Assembly (NCBI GenBank): GCA_018401645.1
Contig: JAGYKK010000002.1
Location: forward strand, 62,001 to 126,000
Reading direction: 5' to 3'
Length of the DNA: 64,000 nt
Source of the DNA: Mycobacterium sp.
GTDB lineage: Bacteria > Actinomycetota > Actinomycetes > Mycobacteriales > Mycobacteriaceae
Shown: piece after piece, positions 59,646-64,000 of the stretch
Numbering within the stretch: the stretch's first letter is position 1
Layout of the letters: each line of letters starts with the position of its first letter
The notes under the pieces: model-generated
Told to the model about the DNA's origin: nothing
The model's database searches: none
Seen by the model: the letters and a program-made list of their open reading frames with translations, nothing else
Translations under genes and position numbers: made by a program

Positions 59646-60209
59646 GTGAACGCCGAAACGGCCACCATGACCTACATTTTCGGCGTTCTCGTCGCTATCG
59701 CCATCGCGGTGGTGATTCGGCAGATGATGCGGGGCTGGAGGCATCGCGCGCAGCGTCAAACCGAGTTGATCGGCGCGCTGCCGGCGCTGCCCGACCTCGT
59801 CGGCGCGGCCATCAACGCGCCAACCCGTGGCCTTTATGTCGGCAGTACCCTGGCACCGGACTGGCTCGAGCGAGTGGCAGTCGGCGACCTCGGCTACCGC
59901 TCGAAAGCGGTACTGGCCCGGTATCCGGAGGGGATTCTGCTGGAGCGCTCCGGTGCGGGTCCGATCTGGATCCCGCAGGAGTCGCTGATCGGCATTCGCA
60001 CCGAGGTCGGTCTGGCCGGAAAGGTCGTCCCGGGTAGCCGGGGCGGCCCGCAAACGGCCGGTGGGATCCTGGTCATCCGCTGGCGACTGCCGTCCGGCAC
60101 CGAGATCGACAGCGGATTCCGCGGCGACGAACGCGACGACTACCCCCGATGGACTTCAGCCCCGAAGGACCCAGCCCCCAAGGACCCAGCCCTTAAGGAG
60201 GACCAATGA
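59646..60209 (+). CDS. Membrane-anchored protein of the pyr operon (Rv1382-like)
   Basis: 187 residues: an N-terminal membrane helix (TYIFGVLVAIAIAVVI), then a compact soluble domain with LYVGSTLAPDWLERVAVGDL and GPIWIPQESLIGIRTEVG that looks like a PH-type beta domain. It sits between pyrC and carA, as Rv1382 does in H37Rv, but no role in pyrimidine synthesis is known. The tail carries a PKDPA repeat. Its stop overlaps the carA ATG. Confidence 0.85.
   Translation: MNAETATMTYIFGVLVAIAIAVVIRQMMRGWRHRAQRQTELIGALPALPDLVGAAINAPTRGLYVGSTLAPDWLERVAVGDLGYRSKAVLARYPEGILLERSGAGPIWIPQESLIGIRTEVGLAGKVVPGSRGGPQTAGGILVIRWRLPSGTEIDSGFRGDERDDYPRWTSAPKDPAPKDPALKEDQ
60159..60203 (+). repeat. 15-bp tandem repeat (3 copies) at the 3' end of the Rv1382-like gene
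   Basis: GCCCCGAAGGACCCA, GCCCCCAAGGACCCA and GCCCTTAAGGAGGAC at 60159, 60174 and 60189. They encode APKDP-type pentapeptides before the stop, and the third copy has diverged into AAGGAGG, the ribosome-binding site of carA. Confidence 0.88.
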
Positions 60210-61333
60210 CCCGAAACCAGGCCGTTCTCGTTGTGGAGGACGGCCGTGTCTACACCGGGACGGCGTTCGGCGCGAGTGGCCAGACCCTCGGCGAGGCGGT
60301 GTTCTCCACGGGAATGTCCGGTTACCAGGAGACTCTCACCGACCCGAGTTATCACCGCCAGATCGTGGTCGCCACCGCGCCTCAGATCGGCAATACCGGC
60401 TGGAACCAGCAGGACAGCGAGAGTCGGGGCGACAAGATCTGGGTGGCCGGCTACGTGGTTCGCGACCCCTCTCCACGGGTTTCCAACTGGCGGGCCACCG
60501 GCACCCTCGATGACGAATTGATCCGGCAGGGCATCGTCGGCATCGCCGGGGTGGACACTCGTGCGGTGGTGCGTCATCTGCGTACCCGCGGGTCGATGCG
60601 GGCCGGGGTGTTCTCCGGCCCCGCACTGGCGGACGAGGCGGAGTTGGTGCGCAGGGTTTGTGATCAGCCCGCCATGCTCGGCGCAGACCTGTGCGGGGAG
60701 GTCAGTACCGGACAGGGCTATATCGTGGATGCGGTAGGACCGCAGAGGTTTACCGTGGTAGCGCTGGATCTGGGAATCAAAACGAACACTCCCCGGAATT
60801 TCGCCCTGCGGGGAGTGCGGACGCATGTGCTGCCCTCGTCGGCAAGCTTTGATCAGATCGCCGACCTGGCACCCGACGGGGTTTTCCTGTCCAACGGCCC
60901 CGGCGATCCGGCCACCGCCGACCGGGTGGTGGGCGTCACCCGCGAGATTCTCAGTGCGGGTATCCCACTGTTCGGCATCTGCTTCGGAAACCAGATCCTG
61001 GGCCGGGCGTTGGGCCGGTCCACCTACAAGATGGTCTACGGGCACCGCGGGATCAATGTGCCGGTAATCGACCACGCCACCGGTCGCGTCGCCGTCACCG
61101 CGCAGAACCACGGGTTCGCCCTCGAGGGGGAGGCGGGAGAGGTATTCGACACCGACTTCGGTCCGGCGACGGTGAGCCACACCTGCGCCAACGACGGCAC
61201 CGTGGAGGGTGTGAAACTTCTCGACGGCCGGGCTTTTTCGGTTCAGTACCACCCGGAGGCCGCCGCCGGCCCGCATGACGCCAACTACCTCTTCGATGAG
61301 TTCGTCGAATTGATGGACAGGAGATCCCACTAG
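60206..61333 (+). CDS. carA: Carbamoyl phosphate synthase small (glutaminase) chain
   Basis: Hydrolyses glutamine and passes ammonia to CarB. 375 residues; the N-terminal domain has VFSTGMSGYQETLTDPSY and the class I amidotransferase domain has the nucleophile Cys in LFGICFGNQILGRALG and the His-Glu pair in VQYHPEAAAGPHD. Overlaps the upstream stop (ATGA). Intact. Confidence 0.96.
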   Translation: MTRNQAVLVVEDGRVYTGTAFGASGQTLGEAVFSTGMSGYQETLTDPSYHRQIVVATAPQIGNTGWNQQDSESRGDKIWVAGYVVRDPSPRVSNWRATGTLDDELIRQGIVGIAGVDTRAVVRHLRTRGSMRAGVFSGPALADEAELVRRVCDQPAMLGADLCGEVSTGQGYIVDAVGPQRFTVVALDLGIKTNTPRNFALRGVRTHVLPSSASFDQIADLAPDGVFLSNGPGDPATADRVVGVTREILSAGIPLFGICFGNQILGRALGRSTYKMVYGHRGINVPVIDHATGRVAVTAQNHGFALEGEAGEVFDTDFGPATVSHTCANDGTVEGVKLLDGRAFSVQYHPEAAAGPHDANYLFDEFVELMDRRSH

Positions 61334-64000
61334 ATGCCCCGCCGAACAGACCTGAACCATGTCTTGGTCATCGGATCCGGCCCGATCGTGATCGGGCAGG
61401 CCTGCGAATTCGACTATTCGGGCACCCAGGCCTGCCGGGTTCTTCGCGACGAGGGCCTGACAGTGAGTCTGGTGAACTCCAACCCGGCCACGATCATGAC
61501 CGATCCGGAGTACGCCGATCACACCTATGTCGAACCCATCACGCCGGATTTCGTGGAGAAGGTGATCGCCCAACAGGCCCAACGGGGCAACCCGATTGAC
61601 GCTCTGCTGGCCACCCTGGGCGGCCAAACCGCTTTGAACACCGCGGTCGCGCTTGCGGAGAACGGTGTTCTCGAGCGTTACGGCGTGGAATTGATCGGGG
61701 CGGACTTCGAGGCCATCCAACGTGGCGAGGATCGGCAGAAGTTCAAGGATATCGTCGCCAAAGTCGGGGGCGAATCCGCGCGCAGCGCAGTGTGTTTCAC
61801 CATGGCAGAGGTGCGCGAGACCGTCGCTGAACTGGGGCTGCCGGTGGTGGTCCGGCCCTCCTTCACCATGGGCGGCCTGGGTTCGGGAATGGCGAAGTCC
61901 CTTGAGGACGTCGAGCGGATGGCCGGAGAGGGGCTGACGGCATCCCCGTCGGCCAATGTGCTGATCGAGGAGTCGATCTACGGGTGGAAGGAATATGAAC
62001 TGGAGTTGATGCGCGACGGCAACGACAACGTCGTCGTAGTCTGCTCGATTGAGAACATCGACCCGATGGGTGTGCACACCGGCGACTCGGTGACAGTGGC
62101 CCCGGCGATGACCCTCACCGACCGCGAGTACCAGAGGATGCGCGACCTGGGTATCGACATACTGCGCGAGGTCGGTGTCGATACCGGTGGTTGCAACATC
62201 CAGTTCGCCGTCGATCCGAAAGACGGTCGGCTCATCGTCATCGAGATGAATCCCCGGGTGTCCCGCTCATCGGCGTTGGCGTCGAAGGCGACCGGCTTCC
62301 CGATTGCCAAGATCGCCGCGAAACTGGCGATCGGCTACACCCTCGACGAGATCCTCAACGACATCACCAAGCAGACTCCGGCCTGCTTTGAGCCGACACT
62401 CGACTACGTCGTGGTCAAGGCCCCCCGTTTCGCGTTCGAGAAGTTCCCCGGCGCAGATCCCACGCTGACCACCACGATGAAGTCGGTGGGCGAAGCGATG
62501 TCGTTGGGCCGTAACTTCATCGAAGCCCTCGGCAAGGTGATGCGCTCTCTGGAGACCACCCGCGCCGGGTTCTGGACCGCACCCGATGATGATGCACCAC
62601 TCGGCGATGTCCTTACCCGGCTCCGGACCCCGACCGAGGGTCGGCTTTACGACATTGAGTTGGCACTTCGGATGGGCGCGAGCGTCGAGCAGGTTTCCGA
62701 AGCCTCTGCGGTGGATCCGTGGTTCGTGGAGCAGATCAACGGACTGGTTCGGTTGCGGGCGGAATTGCTCGAGGCTCCGGTGCTCGACGGCGAACTGCTG
62801 CGACGCGCCAAGCACAATGGCCTTTCCGACCGGCAGATCGCGGCGCTGCGGCCCGAGTTGGCCGGTGAGACCGGAGTTCGATCGCTGCGGCGGCGCCTCG
62901 GCATCCACCCCGTGTTCAAGACCGTCGACACCTGCGCTGCCGAGTTCGAGGCCAGGACGCCGTATCACTACTCCAGTTACGAACTCGATCCCGCGGCCGA
63001 GTCCGAGGTTGCACCCCAGACCGAACGCCCGAAGGTACTCATTCTCGGCTCGGGCCCGAACCGGATCGGCCAGGGCATCGAGTTCGACTACAGCTGTGTG
63101 CATGCTGCGACCACCCTCAGTCGAGCCGGTTTCGAGACCGTCATGGTCAACTGCAACCCGGAGACGGTGTCGACCGACTACGACACCGCTGACCGGCTGT
63201 ACTTCGAGCCGCTGACTTTCGAAGATGTCCTTGAGGTTTACGGCGCCGAATCGCGCTCCGGTGCAGGTGGTCCCGGCGTCGTGGGTGTCATCGTCCAACT
63301 CGGCGGGCAAACCCCGCTCGGACTGGCCCAGCGGCTTGCCGACGCCGGCGTGCCCATTGTGGGCACCCGGCCCGAGGCCATCGACCTCGCCGAGGATCGC
63401 GGCCGGTTCGGTCAGGTACTGCTGAACGCTGGACTGCCGGCGCCGAAGTTCGGTACCGCGACGAGTTTTGAGGAGGCCCGGGAGATCGCGGCGAGGATCG
63501 GTTATCCGGTGCTGGTGCGGCCGTCCTATGTGTTGGGGGGGCGGGGGATGGAGATCGTCTACGACGAGCAGACCCTGCACGGCTACATCAACCGCGCGAC
63601 GCAACTCTCACCCGACCACCCCGTTCTGGTCGATCGATTCCTTGAGGACGCCATCGAGATTGACGTCGACGCTCTATGTGACGGCACCGAGGTGTACATC
63701 GGCGGAGTGATGGAGCATATCGAGGAGGCCGGCATCCACTCCGGTGACTCGGCCTGCGCTCTGCCCCCCGTCACGCTGGGCCGCAGCGATATCGAAGCGG
63801 TACGCCGCGCCACCGAGGCGATCGCGCACGGAGTCGGCGTCGTCGGACTGCTCAACGTTCAGTATGCGCTCAAGGATGACGTGCTCTACGTGCTGGAAGC
63901 CAACCCCCGGGCGAGTCGGACCGTACCGTTCGTCTCCAAAGCAACCGCGGTGCCGCTAGCCAAAGCCTGCGCACGAATCATGCTCGGCGCCAGTATCGCC
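61334..64000 (+). CDS. carB: Carbamoyl phosphate synthase large chain, 5' part
   Basis: Open from ATG 61334, directly after the carA TAG, to the window edge: 889 of about 1,115 residues. Two ATP-grasp halves are visible: [20 protein letters not shown] starts the carboxy-phosphate half, with [15 protein letters not shown] and [18 protein letters not shown]; the second half begins [19 protein letters not shown] and has [16 protein letters not shown], ending in [17 protein letters not shown]. The C-terminal allosteric domain lies beyond the window. The frame is clean throughout. Confidence 0.97.
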   Translation, partial: MPRRTDLNHVLVIGSGPIVIGQACEFDYSGTQACRVLRDEGLTVSLVNSNPATIMTDPEYADHTYVEPITPDFVEKVIAQQAQRGNPIDALLATLGGQTALNTAVALAENGVLERYGVELIGADFEAIQRGEDRQKFKDIVAKVGGESARSAVCFTMAEVRETVAELGLPVVVRPSFTMGGLGSGMAKSLEDVERMAGEGLTASPSANVLIEESIYGWKEYELELMRDGNDNVVVVCSIENIDPMGVHTGDSVTVAPAMTLTDREYQRMRDLGIDILREVGVDTGGCNIQFAVDPKDGRLIVIEMNPRVSRSSALASKATGFPIAKIAAKLAIGYTLDEILNDITKQTPACFEPTLDYVVVKAPRFAFEKFPGADPTLTTTMKSVGEAMSLGRNFIEALGKVMRSLETTRAGFWTAPDDDAPLGDVLTRLRTPTEGRLYDIELALRMGASVEQVSEASAVDPWFVEQINGLVRLRAELLEAPVLDGELLRRAKHNGLSDRQIAALRPELAGETGVRSLRRRLGIHPVFKTVDTCAAEFEARTPYHYSSYELDPAAESEVAPQTERPKVLILGSGPNRIGQGIEFDYSCVHAATTLSRAGFETVMVNCNPETVSTDYDTADRLYFEPLTFEDVLEVYGAESRSGAGGPGVVGVIVQLGGQTPLGLAQRLADAGVPIVGTRPEAIDLAEDRGRFGQVLLNAGLPAPKFGTATSFEEAREIAARIGYPVLVRPSYVLGGRGMEIVYDEQTLHGYINRATQLSPDHPVLVDRFLEDAIEIDVDALCDGTEVYIGGVMEHIEEAGIHSGDSACALPPVTLGRSDIEAVRRATEAIAHGVGVVGLLNVQYALKDDVLYVLEANPRASRTVPFVSKATAVPLAKACARIMLGASIA

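Overview
This is a high-GC actinobacterial chromosome segment, almost certainly from a Mycobacterium or close relative. Nearly every conserved gene matches, in sequence and order, the mycobacterial run from the HIT protein and pgsA1 through patA, pimA, pdxS/pdxT, yebC, ruvCAB, gabT, yajC-secD-secF, apt, relA, ppiB, hisS, aspS, rarA, alaS, mltG, the aro genes, efp and nusB to pyrR-pyrB-pyrC-carA-carB. Species cannot be fixed from the sequence alone. A PGRS-type glycine-repeat tract, familiar from slow-growing mycobacteria, is present, but in antisense inside secD.

Layout. 0-4.1 kb: phosphatidylinositol and PIM synthesis (pgsA, patA, pimA) with a NUDIX neighbour. 4.1-9.8 kb: vitamin B6 synthesis (pdxS, pdxT) around an acyl-CoA thioesterase, then yebC and the Holliday-junction genes ruvC-ruvA-ruvB. 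9.8-12.0 kb: gabT and a broken nitroreductase on the minus strand. 12.2-20.5 kb: Sec translocon (yajC, secD, secF), a solute-binding lipoprotein, apt and relA. 20.6-28.0 kb: accessory block with a broken NylB-like serine hydrolase, an ATP-grasp enzyme, a copper amine oxidase, an APC permease and a two-domain universal stress protein. 28.1-34.8 kb: ppiB, a glyoxalase-II-like hydrolase, hisS, small exported proteins, a YpfJ-type protease and aspS.

34.9-40.4 kb: the most unusual stretch. A condensation-like acyltransferase is followed by a minus-strand group of three genes that ends in a clear intrinsic terminator. The group encodes a roughly 820-residue protein made of 22-residue Val/Glu/Lys/Pro repeats resembling articulin/alveolin repeats, an LGFP-repeat protein with signal peptide and membrane segment, and a small glycine-rich membrane protein. 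I infer an envelope-linked structural system.

40.8-64 kb: rarA, alaS, ruvX, mltG, aroE-(prepilin peptidase)-aroC-aroK-aroB-aroQ, a membrane protein, pepQ, efp, nusB, a methyltransferase, a serine hydrolase, and a pyr operon preceded by a candidate PyrR-binding leader.

Two genome-scale signals matter. First, many genes carry frameshifts, concentrated in patches (0.3-3.1, 20.6-21.7, 36.8-40 and 47.2-51.8 kb), and they hit genes essential in relatives (pgsA1, pimA, secD, aroK, aroB). Sequence or assembly error is the simplest reading, and it must be excluded before calling these pseudogenes. Second, tandem duplications of about 13-26 bp, often exactly 15 bp, sit repeatedly at gene ends, adding pentapeptide runs or duplicating stop codons.
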